DNA from: an uncultured Eubacteriales bacterium
GTDB taxonomy: Bacteria; Bacillota; Clostridia; Oscillospirales; Acutalibacteraceae
DNA length: 64,000 bases
Direction: 5' to 3'
NCBI GenBank assembly: GCA_934464585.1
Contig: CAKSJY010000003.1
Span: 1 to 64,000 of the forward strand
Every line of letters begins with the position of its first letter. Position 1 is the first letter of the stretch. Shown here piece after piece: positions 1-6,903 of the stretch. The notes below the pieces were generated by a model. That model searched no databases. It saw only the letters and a program-made list of their open reading frames with translations, and was not told the origin of the DNA. The position numbers and the translations under genes were made by a program.

Positions 1-71
1 GACCCGGACGAGAATCGAACTCGTGTTACCGCCGTGAAAGGGCGGTGTCTTAACCGCTTGACCACCGGGCC
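1..71 (-). tRNA. tRNA-Glu (TTC), 3' end cut by window
   Basis: The reverse complement folds as a tRNA: 7-bp acceptor stem (GGCCCGG with CCGGGTC), anticodon stem CCGCC/GGCGG, loop CTTTCAC with anticodon TTC, and T-arm GTTCGAT. The 71 visible bases are identical to the next copy. The discriminator base and CCA lie outside the window. Confidence 0.95.
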
Positions 72-91
72 ACAAATTAAATATATTTTTG

Positions 92-166
92 TGGTGACCC
101 GGACGAGAATCGAACTCGTGTTACCGCCGTGAAAGGGCGGTGTCTTAACCGCTTGACCACCGGGCC
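92..166 (-). tRNA. tRNA-Glu (TTC)
   Basis: Complete 75-nt tRNA with encoded CCA and anticodon TTC in loop CTTTCAC. It is an exact duplicate of the copy at 1-71, separated by a 20-nt AT-rich spacer. It is probably co-transcribed with the upstream tRNA-Met from the promoter at 308-337. Confidence 0.97.
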
Positions 167-194
167 ACAAATGCAGCCAAATATAGGCTGCGTA

Positions 195-271
195 TGGTAG
201 CGGTAAATGGACTTGAACCATCGACACTTCGGGTATGAACCGAATGCTCTAGCCAGCTGAGCTATACCGCC
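195..271 (-). tRNA. tRNA-Met (CAT), elongator type
   Basis: 77-nt tRNA with encoded CCA; anticodon stem TTCGG/CCGAA, loop TTCATAC, anticodon CAT. The first base pair is G-C and the GGCGGTA acceptor lacks the initiator-type C1 mismatch, so it is read as elongator Met. A tRNA-Ile2 (CAT, lysidine-modified) is less likely given the stem sequence. Confidence 0.93.
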
Positions 272-307
272 ATATGTTTAAAGTTTGTCCTAAGAACAAC
301 ATAATCT

Positions 308-337
308 ATTATACTATGGTGTATTATATTTTGTCAA
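308..337 (-). promoter_or_regulatory. tRNA operon promoter
   Basis: On the minus strand TTGACA (337-332) and TATAAT (313-308) are separated by 18 bp, both perfect consensus for the housekeeping sigma factor. The start of transcription would lie about 30 nt upstream of tRNA-Met. Confidence 0.85.
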
Positions 338-781
338 GAGTTTTTTTTAATTTTATTTGCGATAAATAAATATTTTTGTTTTCATAACTGTAATCAACTC
401 ACTAATCCACTTATTCAACTAAGTTTTCAACAGCTAAATGTTGAAAATGTTGAAATCTTTCACCAAATTATATTTTTTACATTTCGATAGCATATATGCT
501 AAAGATTCCTTATATATTCCATTTCTTTTAAATCAATAAAAAATGCCTAAAATATATTTTAAATAATTTTTATATTAACTATATCTATTATTTATCAATA
601 ATCCACTCTGCACAATATTTGAATCTAAGAATTTCCTAAATTACCTCTACTACTCTTCTACATTAAAAACTTAATTTTATCCTCAGTTTTATTATATCCT
701 CCAATAAATCATTCAGCCTGATACCTAAAATTAAATTTTTTTACAAGATATAACTATCAACCAGCAATTTTCAAAATCAAT
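338..781. other. AT-rich intergenic region, no gene seen
   Basis: No credible ORF or RNA gene is visible between the tRNA promoter and the serS terminator. The only structure noticed is a perfect 9-bp inverted repeat TTTTCAACA/TGTTGAAAA at 424-447, resembling the relaxed DnaA-box-like motifs in the origin region of this window. Confidence 0.6.
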
Positions 782-817
782 AAAAAGCAAGCGATTTTTT
801 AGAACCGCCTGCTTTTT
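782..817 (-). terminator. serS operon terminator
   Basis: 15-bp stem (arms 782-796 and 803-817, two G-U pairs), 6-nt loop, ending in TTTTT on the minus strand, about 20 bp after the serS stop codon. Confidence 0.85.
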
Positions 818-838
818 ATATTTATATACTAACTAAAA

Positions 839-2110
839 TTATTTTATTACGTCTACTCCCATATATGGTCTTAGAACTTCCGGAACAGTAACACTGCCAT
901 CTTCATTTTGATAATTTTCTAAAATAGCCGCAACAGTTCTGCCAATCGCAACACCAGATCCATTTAAAGTATGAACCAACTTTGCCTTATCCTTTACATT
1001 ATCCTTATATCTAATTGCACCACGTCTTGCTTGATAGTCTTCAAAGTTAGAACAAGAAGAAATCTCCAAATATCTTCCGTATGACGGCATCCAAACTTCT
1101 ATATCGTAAGTCTTAGCTGAGCTAAAGCCCAAATCACCTGTAGATAAACAAACTACTCTATATGGAAGATTTAAAAGTTGTAATACTCTTTCGGCATCAT
1201 TAGTTAACTTTTCTAGTTCTTCATATGAATCCTCGGGTTTAACAAACTTTACAAGTTCTACTTTATTAAACTGATGCTGACGAATAAGACCTCTTGTGTC
1301 TCTACCTGCAGAACCTGCCTCTGCTCTAAAGCATGCAGAATATGCACAATATTTTATCGGCAAGTTTTTACCATCTAGTATTTCATTTCTATGCATATTT
1401 GTAACTGGTACTTCAGCTGTTGGAATCATAAAATAATCCGGATCAGAAAGATGGAATGCATCCTCTTCAAATTTAGGAAGTTGACCTGTAGCTGTCATCG
1501 AATCCCTATTTACCATAAATGGAGGGAAAATTTCTGTATAGCCACTTTCAGTATGTGTATTTAAATAGAAATTGATAATTGATCTTTCAAGTCTTGCTCC
1601 TAGGTCTTTATAAAAATGAAATCTCTTTCCTGTTACCTTTGCTGCTCTTTCTGGATCTAGTATATCTAAATCTTTTCCTAAGTCCCAATGTGCCTTAGCT
1701 TCAAAATTAAATTCTCTTGGAGTCCCCCATTTTCTGATTTCTACATTTTCGCTGTCATCTTTTCCTACAGGTACATCAGCATCTGGTATGTTAGGTATTG
1801 ATAGTATTATATTTTTTTGCTTCTCTTCAAGCTCCGATAGCTTATTATTCTCTTCAGAAATTTTATTTGACAAAAATTTCATTTTCGCCATAATCTCTGT
1901 TGTATCTTCATTTGCCTTTTTCATAAGAGGTATTTTCTTTGTAACCTGATTTTGCTCTGCTTTCATACTTTCAACTTGTGAGGTTATTGCACGACGTTCT
2001 TCATCTATTTTTAATATCTCGTCTATTTTTGCATCTAAATCTGCGTTACGAGTTTTCATCGCATCCTTAACTCTTTGAGGATCTCTTCTTATTTCTTTAA
2101 TATCTAACAT
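839..2110 (-). CDS. serS: Serine--tRNA ligase
   Basis: Class II aminoacyl-tRNA synthetase that charges tRNA-Ser (and tRNA-Sec where present) with serine in the cytosol. The 423 aa match the usual family length. The N-terminal ~100 residues form the long helical coiled-coil arm that grips the tRNA extra arm (KIDEILKIDEERRAITSQ region). The catalytic core follows, with motif 2 (FRAEAGSAGRDTRGLIRQHQ, about 265-284) and motif 3 (GSGVAIGRTVAAILE, about 388-402). The start is set by AAAGGAG just upstream of the ATG. The gene begins inside the 3' end of the VanZ-like gene (14-bp overlap), so it is the last gene of a parA-parB-vanZ-serS operon ending in the terminator at 782-817. No T-box is seen upstream, so regulation by uncharged tRNA is not indicated. 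Confidence 0.98.
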   Translation of the reverse strand: MLDIKEIRRDPQRVKDAMKTRNADLDAKIDEILKIDEERRAITSQVESMKAEQNQVTKKIPLMKKANEDTTEIMAKMKFLSNKISEENNKLSELEEKQKNIILSIPNIPDADVPVGKDDSENVEIRKWGTPREFNFEAKAHWDLGKDLDILDPERAAKVTGKRFHFYKDLGARLERSIINFYLNTHTESGYTEIFPPFMVNRDSMTATGQLPKFEEDAFHLSDPDYFMIPTAEVPVTNMHRNEILDGKNLPIKYCAYSACFRAEAGSAGRDTRGLIRQHQFNKVELVKFVKPEDSYEELEKLTNDAERVLQLLNLPYRVVCLSTGDLGFSSAKTYDIEVWMPSYGRYLEISSCSNFEDYQARRGAIRYKDNVKDKAKLVHTLNGSGVAIGRTVAAILENYQNEDGSVTVPEVLRPYMGVDVIK

Positions 2111-2567
2111 TTTGTTTTCTCCTTTTTAACTTTATGTTTTTTATTATTTTGGTAATTATAATTACCAATATTATACCTGTTAAAACACCGGAAAAGTCTA
2201 TAATTACATCTCGTATTTCTCCTCCGCGTCCATCTATAAACAACTGAATAAATTCATCTAATACCGGAGTTAGCAATCCAAAAAACAATACATTAAAAAT
2301 ATAATCTTTAACTTTACAAATATATTGTCCAAACATTGTGAACAATAAAACACCTAATATCGCATATTCAGAAAAATGAGCCATTTTCCTAACCATAAAG
2401 TGTGTAAACTGAAAATCTGATCCAATACTTCTCAATAAGTTATTAAACTCATATAAAATCGGTAAACTTAGTTCTTGCGACTCTGAACCCGGTAGAAGGG
2501 AATTTCCCCAAATAAAACATACCCACAAGACAGTCAATGATGTAAGAACAATCTTTTTGTTACACAT
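2097..2567 (-). CDS. VanZ-like membrane protein
   Basis: 156-aa integral membrane protein of the VanZ-like family. Four hydrophobic segments are visible (about 6-22, 62-80, 88-103 and 121-142). The family signature is the conserved loop GRGGEIRDVIIDFSGVLTG (about 114-132) before the last helix, with WGNSLLPG near the N-terminus. VanZ itself gives low-level teicoplanin resistance by an unknown mechanism, but most family members are uncharacterised envelope proteins. The Shine-Dalgarno GAGGAG is made by the last codons of parB, and the 3' end overlaps serS by 14 bp, so the gene is translationally embedded in the segregation operon. Function here is not known; a van resistance role is not implied because no vanA/H/X genes are nearby. 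Confidence 0.85.
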   Translation of the reverse strand: MCNKKIVLTSLTVLWVCFIWGNSLLPGSESQELSLPILYEFNNLLRSIGSDFQFTHFMVRKMAHFSEYAILGVLLFTMFGQYICKVKDYIFNVLFFGLLTPVLDEFIQLFIDGRGGEIRDVIIDFSGVLTGIILVIIITKIIKNIKLKRRKQNVRY

Positions 2568-2572
2568 ATAAT

Positions 2573-3442
2573 CTACTCCTCATTAGCAAGTCTTTTAACT
2601 ATTTCTGCTAAATCCTCCTTACTAAAAAAGTCTATTTGTAACGTTCCCTTTTCATTTTCTCCACCCATAACTTTTACTTTACGTCCTAAATAGGACTTTA
2701 GCGAAAGTTCTACTTCGTCAAAAAAGGTTGCACGTCTGGGCTTAACCTCTTGATTTTCATTTTTCTTATGAGAGTTATTAAATTTTTTCGAAATTTTTTC
2801 GGCTTCTCGTACAGATAAATTATTTTTTACAATAAGCCTTGCAAACTCTTTTTTGTCTTCATCGTCTTCTACAGATAAAATTGCCCTTGCATGCCCCGCA
2901 GTAATATCTGTGCTTCGAAGCATTTCCACTATCTCATCCGGTAGATTTAATATTCTAATAGTATTAGCTACCGCAGATCTCGACTTCCCCACGGATTTTG
3001 CTATATCCTCTTGTGTAAAACCATATTCATCCATTAATGTCTTATAACCATATGCCTCTTCTACTATAGACAAATTTTCTCTTTGCAAATTTTCTATTAA
3101 GGCAAGCTCCATAACTTCTTGATCTGACAACTCTTTAATTACTACCGGTACTTCCGATAATCCAGACATTCTGCAAGCTCTCCAGCGCCTTTCCCCGGCA
3201 ACTATTTGATATGTACCACCAAATGTAGGCCTTACTAATAGAGGCTGAATTAAACCATGCTGAGAAATTGAATCTGCAAGCTCTGCTAGGCTATTTTCAT
3301 CAAATTCTTTTCTAGGTTGATTTCTGTTTGGTTCTATCTCCGATAATCTCAGTGTCACTACACTGTTATTAGACTCAACGTCATTGTCCATAAAAATGGC
3401 ATCCAGTCCTCGACCGAGCCCACCTTTTTTTATTGCTGACAT
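2573..3442 (-). CDS. parB: Chromosome partitioning protein ParB (Spo0J)
   Basis: CTP-dependent DNA-clamp protein that loads at parS and spreads around the origin; it works with ParA and recruits condensin for origin segregation. 289 aa. The N-terminal CTP-binding domain contains AGERRWRA (82-89) and the ENLQREN motif (117-123). The helix-turn-helix domain follows (GFTQEDIAKSVGKSRSAVAN, 141-160), then the C-terminal dimerisation domain. Residues R155, T161 and G183 (in KSRSAVANT and TAGHARAIL) sit where ParB proteins differ from Noc and fit parS rather than Noc-site binding. It lies directly after parA (13-nt gap) in the same operon, and a perfect parS lies upstream of parA. Confidence 0.96.
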   Translation of the reverse strand: MSAIKKGGLGRGLDAIFMDNDVESNNSVVTLRLSEIEPNRNQPRKEFDENSLAELADSISQHGLIQPLLVRPTFGGTYQIVAGERRWRACRMSGLSEVPVVIKELSDQEVMELALIENLQRENLSIVEEAYGYKTLMDEYGFTQEDIAKSVGKSRSAVANTIRILNLPDEIVEMLRSTDITAGHARAILSVEDDEDKKEFARLIVKNNLSVREAEKISKKFNNSHKKNENQEVKPRRATFFDEVELSLKSYLGRKVKVMGGENEKGTLQIDFFSKEDLAEIVKRLANEE

Positions 3443-3455
3443 TGTATATATTACC

Positions 3456-4226
3456 TCATTTCATGTTATTTGAATCTATTTCCTCGGCAAGCTCAACATA
3501 TGCCAATGCACCTTTGGACCTTTTGTCATAATAATAAATAGGTTTACCAAAGCTTGGTGCCTCTGAAAGTTTTACACCTCTTGGGATTACTGTAGAAAAA
3601 ATCTTTCTTGGAAAGTACTTTTTAACTTCGACTACGACCTGTTGGGTTAAGTTAAGTCTTCCATCATACATTGTAAGCAAAACGCCTTCCATATCTATAT
3701 GTGCATTATACATACGTTTTACTCTTCTTACTGTATTCATCAATTGCGATAAGCCTTCCAATGCATAATATTCACATTGTATAGGTACTAATATCGAATC
3801 ACTTAAACATAAGGCATTGGTAGTAATTAATCCTAGAGATGGTGGACAGTCAATAAATATATAATCATATTTATCTCTAAACTCTATAATCGCATCTTTA
3901 AGTCTTGATTCTCTATGTGGAAGATCGACTATTTCTATCTCCGCCCCTGCTAAATTGATGCTAGATGGAATTACATCTAAATTTTTAAATTCTGTATGTA
4001 TTATAGAGTCTTCCGTCTTTGATTTTCCTATTATAATCTCATATGTTGTATTTTGAACATCTCTTTTATTTATTCCAACTCCACTGGTTGAGTTACCTTG
4101 TGGATCTATATCAATTAAAAGCGTCTTTTTGCCCAGTATTCCCATACAAGCGGACAAGTTAACTGCTGTCGTAGTCTTACCTACTCCACCCTTTTGATTA
4201 ACTATCGAGATAATTTTACCCAACAT
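3456..4226 (-). CDS. parA: Chromosome partitioning ATPase ParA (Soj)
   Basis: Deviant-Walker ATPase that dimerises on nucleoid DNA when bound to ATP; ParB stimulates hydrolysis. In Bacillus the homologue Soj also regulates DnaA. 256 aa, normal for Soj. The deviant Walker A KGGVGKTT is at 12-19, followed by switch/Walker regions LLIDIDPQGNSTSG (about 35-48) and YIFIDCPPSLG (about 121-131). The start ATG is preceded by GAAAGGGGA. It is first in the parA-parB-vanZ-serS operon, and the 210-bp upstream gap holds a perfect parS inside a longer inverted repeat, so the locus may be bound and autoregulated by its own partner. Confidence 0.97.
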   Translation of the reverse strand: MLGKIISIVNQKGGVGKTTTAVNLSACMGILGKKTLLIDIDPQGNSTSGVGINKRDVQNTTYEIIIGKSKTEDSIIHTEFKNLDVIPSSINLAGAEIEIVDLPHRESRLKDAIIEFRDKYDYIFIDCPPSLGLITTNALCLSDSILVPIQCEYYALEGLSQLMNTVRRVKRMYNAHIDMEGVLLTMYDGRLNLTQQVVVEVKKYFPRKIFSTVIPRGVKLSEAPSFGKPIYYYDKRSKGALAYVELAEEIDSNNMK

Positions 4227-4285
4227 TAAAATCCCCTTTCATAATATGTACTTCATTATAACACTTTTCCGGTTATATTAAAAGA

Positions 4286-4327
4286 GCTTTATAGATATGT
4301 TTCACGTGAAACACTTGTCTATAAAGC
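4286..4327. promoter_or_regulatory. parS site inside an extended inverted repeat
   Basis: The perfect 16-bp palindrome TGTTTCACGTGAAACA lies at 4298-4313 and matches the ParB-binding parS consensus known from Bacillus. It is enclosed by a second inverted repeat, GCTTTATAGA (4286-4295) and TCTATAAAGC (4318-4327), with spacers of 2 and 4 nt, making a nearly continuous 42-bp dyad. It sits between the XRE regulator gene and parA. On the minus strand a weak T-run follows, so it could also act as a terminator for the XRE gene. Confidence 0.9.
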
Positions 4328-4437
4328 CATACATGTAATCGCTCTTATTAATCTCCGATTTTTCAATAATTATTATTTTTCTAAATCAAACTTTATCCTT
4401 GACAATCATATATGTTTAATATTAAAATTGTCTTATA

Positions 4438-4680
4438 TTATTTGATTTCCTGCTCTAAATTATCAAATTCTTTAGTGCTAAAAAATTCTCCTAACGTCAT
4501 ATTTAATCCATCGCATAACTTTTTTATTGTTACTGTTCCGGGATTTTTGCTTTTGCCATATAATATGCTTTTTAAAGTAGATGCTGAAACCCCTGAAATA
4601 TTCGCTAATTTATTAATCGTGATGTTTTTAGAGAAGCATAGGCTTTGCAGCCTAAGTGCAATAGCCATCCTAGTATCCAT
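4438..4680 (-). CDS. XRE-family HTH transcriptional regulator
   Basis: 80-aa single-domain Cro/C1-type DNA-binding protein. Helix-turn-helix: NKLANISGVSASTLKSILYG, in roughly the middle third, with the recognition-helix pattern ASTLKSIL. There is no extra effector domain; the C-terminus is the usual DGLNMTLGEFF segment. A longer reading from a GTG at 4695 is possible, but GGAGGG lies 7 nt before the ATG at 4680 and inside that extension, so the ATG is preferred. It lies upstream of parA in the same direction, separated by parS. Similar small XRE proteins are common in Clostridia; the target is unknown. Confidence 0.88.
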   Translation of the reverse strand: MDTRMAIALRLQSLCFSKNITINKLANISGVSASTLKSILYGKSKNPGTVTIKKLCDGLNMTLGEFFSTKEFDNLEQEIK

Positions 4681-4803
4681 AAATAATCCCTCCACTTGTT
4701 ATAGTCTAAACATAAGTGTTAGTTTTTATAGTCTATATATGATACTATTATGTCCTATATGCATAACTTAATACTTAAACTCAAAAAAGGAGATTGTTTC
4801 CTT

Positions 4804-5133
4804 ATGAAAGTAGCAATTATTGGTTCCAGAAGCCTAGTCGATATTGATATCGCAAAATACGTCCCCGAAAACACAGATACCATTATCAGCGGGGGTGCAA
4901 AAGGTATAGATTCCCTTGCACAAGAATACGCTGAACTTCATAATATCCCTACCATTATATTTGAACCCGAATATAAGAAATATGGTAAGATAGCTCCTAT
5001 TATACGTGATAAACAAATTGTACAAGCAGCTGATATTGTCATAGCAATTTGGGACGGCAAATCAAAAGGCACACGATTTACTCTTGAATATGCAAACAAA
5101 ATTGGTAAGCGGACATTTACCTACAGAATATGA
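4804..5133 (+). CDS. SLOG-fold DUF2493 (YspA-like) protein
   Basis: 110-aa Rossmann-like protein of the SLOG superfamily, DUF2493 branch, thought to bind a nucleotide-type ligand. Visible motifs: an N-terminal strand-loop with VAIIGSRS (about 3-10), the glycine motif ISGGAKGIDSLAQEYA (about 28-43), PIIRDKQIV and IAIWDGKSKGT (about 79-89). The ATG at 4804 starts directly at the conserved strand and follows AAAGGAG; an upstream in-frame ATG (4750) would add 18 residues unlike the family. It is the only rightward gene in the left arm and is closed by a strong terminator shared with noc. Role unknown. Confidence 0.85.
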   Translation: MKVAIIGSRSLVDIDIAKYVPENTDTIISGGAKGIDSLAQEYAELHNIPTIIFEPEYKKYGKIAPIIRDKQIVQAADIVIAIWDGKSKGTRFTLEYANKIGKRTFTYRI

Positions 5134-5167
5134 AATAGCGGACAGATTTTTAATCTGTCCGCTATTT
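5133..5167. terminator. Bidirectional terminator
   Basis: Perfect 16-bp stem AAATAGCGGACAGATT (5133-5148) with its complement at 5152-5167, 3-nt loop, T-run on the plus strand. It starts on the last base of the DUF2493 stop codon and lies 85 bp beyond the convergent noc stop codon, so it may serve both genes. Confidence 0.9.
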
Positions 5168-5252
5168 TTAAGGGAATAAGATAAGAATAAGGATAGGTAA
5201 ATAAAAACTTGTACTCAATTTTAGTTCCCTATGCTTAGGGAAACCCTTTACT

Positions 5253-6077
5253 TTATGCCAATTTTTTTATAGCACTCTGCTTAGGGATTTTAACTGTGTA
5301 TTCTAGATATTCTTCAGATTCCGTATGCTCAGAAACTGCATCTATACCCGATACACGCATAGTATTTACCGCTTTATCTAGCGTATTTATAAATATTCGC
5401 ACATCCTTTATTATTATTGTTCGATGTGCTGACGGCATATTCAATTTCATTTGATCTTCTGTCAAAATTTTTTGTATGAGTTCTTCGCTTTGCTGTACAT
5501 TCAATGAGTTTTTTATTATTTTTTCAAGAGCAAAAGCTCTATCTTTAGGCTCTTTTAATTTTAAAAGTGCTCTTGCATGCCTTTCAGTTAACCCTGCTTG
5601 CATAATCTTTGCTCGTTCATCAGCATTTAGCTTTAGAAGTCTTAGTTTATTAGCAACTGTAGATTGTTTCTTGCCGAGCTTTTTTGCGGCTGTTTCCTGT
5701 GTAAGGCCCTGCTTTTCAATTAGCTTTTGTATTCCTTCAGCTTCTTCAAAAGGATTCAAATCACTTCTTTGCAGATTCTCGATTAATGCAAATATTGCTG
5801 ACTGTTCATCACTGCAATCTACCAATATACACGGAACCTCTTTTAAACCTAATAGTTTAGATGCGCGCAATCGACGTTCTCCTGCTATTAGTTCAAAATC
5901 TGAACCTGATATTTTTCTAACTGTTAAAGGCTGCAATATTCCATTTTCATCAATACTGCTTTTTAAACTCTCCAGTTCATCCTGTAAAAATTCAGTTCTT
6001 GGTTGTGAAGTGTTTGGAACAATTTGAGATATCGGAACATACTTTATTTTGTTATTGCATTTCTGATCAAAGAACAA
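5253..6077 (-). CDS. noc: Nucleoid occlusion protein Noc
   Basis: ParB paralogue that binds scattered chromosomal sites and blocks division-septum assembly over the nucleoid. 274 aa. CTP-binding domain with AGERRLRA (65-72) and ENLQRSD (100-106); HTH domain QETAAKKLGKKQSTVANK; C-terminal dimerisation part with KDVRIFINTLDKAVNTM. Q138, K144 and R166 (KKQSTVANK and TERHARALL) occupy the positions that distinguish Noc from ParB. Location next to rsmG, as in Bacillus, supports the call. The start is TTG with AGGTGGAG upstream. The leader MFFDQKCNNKIK before the first conserved strand is shorter than in Bacillus Noc and shows no clear membrane-binding amphipathic helix. Confidence 0.92.
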   Translation of the reverse strand: MFFDQKCNNKIKYVPISQIVPNTSQPRTEFLQDELESLKSSIDENGILQPLTVRKISGSDFELIAGERRLRASKLLGLKEVPCILVDCSDEQSAIFALIENLQRSDLNPFEEAEGIQKLIEKQGLTQETAAKKLGKKQSTVANKLRLLKLNADERAKIMQAGLTERHARALLKLKEPKDRAFALEKIIKNSLNVQQSEELIQKILTEDQMKLNMPSAHRTIIIKDVRIFINTLDKAVNTMRVSGIDAVSEHTESEEYLEYTVKIPKQSAIKKLA

Positions 6078-6189
6078 CTGTCTCCACCTCGCTTGTCCTA
6101 TCCTTTAGTTAAAGTATATCACCTTCGGAAACAGCTGTTTGTCTAATCATGTATGGAAAATTTACCTGTTTTATGCTGATTTTGAGAAA

Positions 6190-6903
6190 TCAAAGTGGTT
6201 TTTTTGAGATTTTAACACCCCTTCTAGGGTATTTGCTCGGAACTTTTTTTACTTTTTTTATTATAACAATGTTTCGCACACTGCCATCCGGCAAAACATA
6301 TTTTTTTATCTCCATCAATTCCCCACCAAGTATCTCTAATGCATTTTGGGAAGCTTCAACCTCTTCATCTGCATTTGGCCCCTTCATAGCTACAAAGATG
6401 CCCCCTACTTTTACATAAGGTAAGGCATATTCTAAAAGTGCCGGTAGCGATGCAACTGCCCTTGATGTTGCTATATCGAAGCTTTCTCTAAGTCTTTCTT
6501 CGCGTGCCCCATCTTCCGCCCTTGCATGGATCAAGTTTACATCATCAAGCGCTAAGTTGTCGATAACCTCTTTCAAAAAGATTAGCCGTTTATTTAGGCT
6601 ATCAAGCAATGTTAGCTTTATCTCTGACTTGGCAATTTTAAGAGGAATACCGGGAAATCCTGCACCTGTTCCTATATCTATAAGACTTTGATCTTGTATA
6701 TCTACCGCAGATAAAAGCAAGAGACTATCTACAAAATGTTTTATTATAATTTCTTTTGGGTCTGTTATGGCTGTAAGATTCATTTTTTGATTCCATTCCA
6801 ATAAAAGCTCAGAATACTTAGCAAACTTTTTAGCCATATCCTCATTAATATCAAGTCCATATTCTCTGGATATACTTTTTAGATATTCACTTTGATTAAG
6901 CAT
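6190..6903 (-). CDS. rsmG: 16S rRNA (guanine527-N7)-methyltransferase RsmG
   Basis: SAM-dependent methyltransferase (GidB) that modifies G527 of 16S rRNA; in many bacteria loss gives low-level streptomycin resistance. 237 aa, normal. Family features: EWNQKMNLTAI (about 36-46), the SAM motif SLIDIGTGAGFPGIPLKIA (about 74-92), ATSRAVASLPALLEYA (about 145-160) and a basic C-terminal tail KVPSKYPRRG. The ATG overlaps the end of mnmG by 8 bp, giving translational coupling in the classic mnmG-rsmG-noc order. The tail after the conserved RRGGxP-type motif is short. Confidence 0.97.
   Translation of the reverse strand: MLNQSEYLKSISREYGLDINEDMAKKFAKYSELLLEWNQKMNLTAITDPKEIIIKHFVDSLLLLSAVDIQDQSLIDIGTGAGFPGIPLKIAKSEIKLTLLDSLNKRLIFLKEVIDNLALDDVNLIHARAEDGAREERLRESFDIATSRAVASLPALLEYALPYVKVGGIFVAMKGPNADEEVEASQNALEILGGELMEIKKYVLPDGSVRNIVIIKKVKKVPSKYPRRGVKISKKPL

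Noticed and set aside
2097..2567. Vancomycin/teicoplanin resistance gene vanZ
   Set aside because: Only the VanZ-like family fold is present; no vanA, vanH or vanX companions, so resistance is not inferred.
4412..4771. 119-codon plus-strand ORF opposite the XRE gene
   Set aside because: Antisense to a good HTH gene and lacking a ribosome site or motifs.
5476..6027. 183-codon plus-strand ORF opposite noc
   Set aside because: Antisense shadow of noc; low-complexity Ser/Phe-rich translation without motifs.
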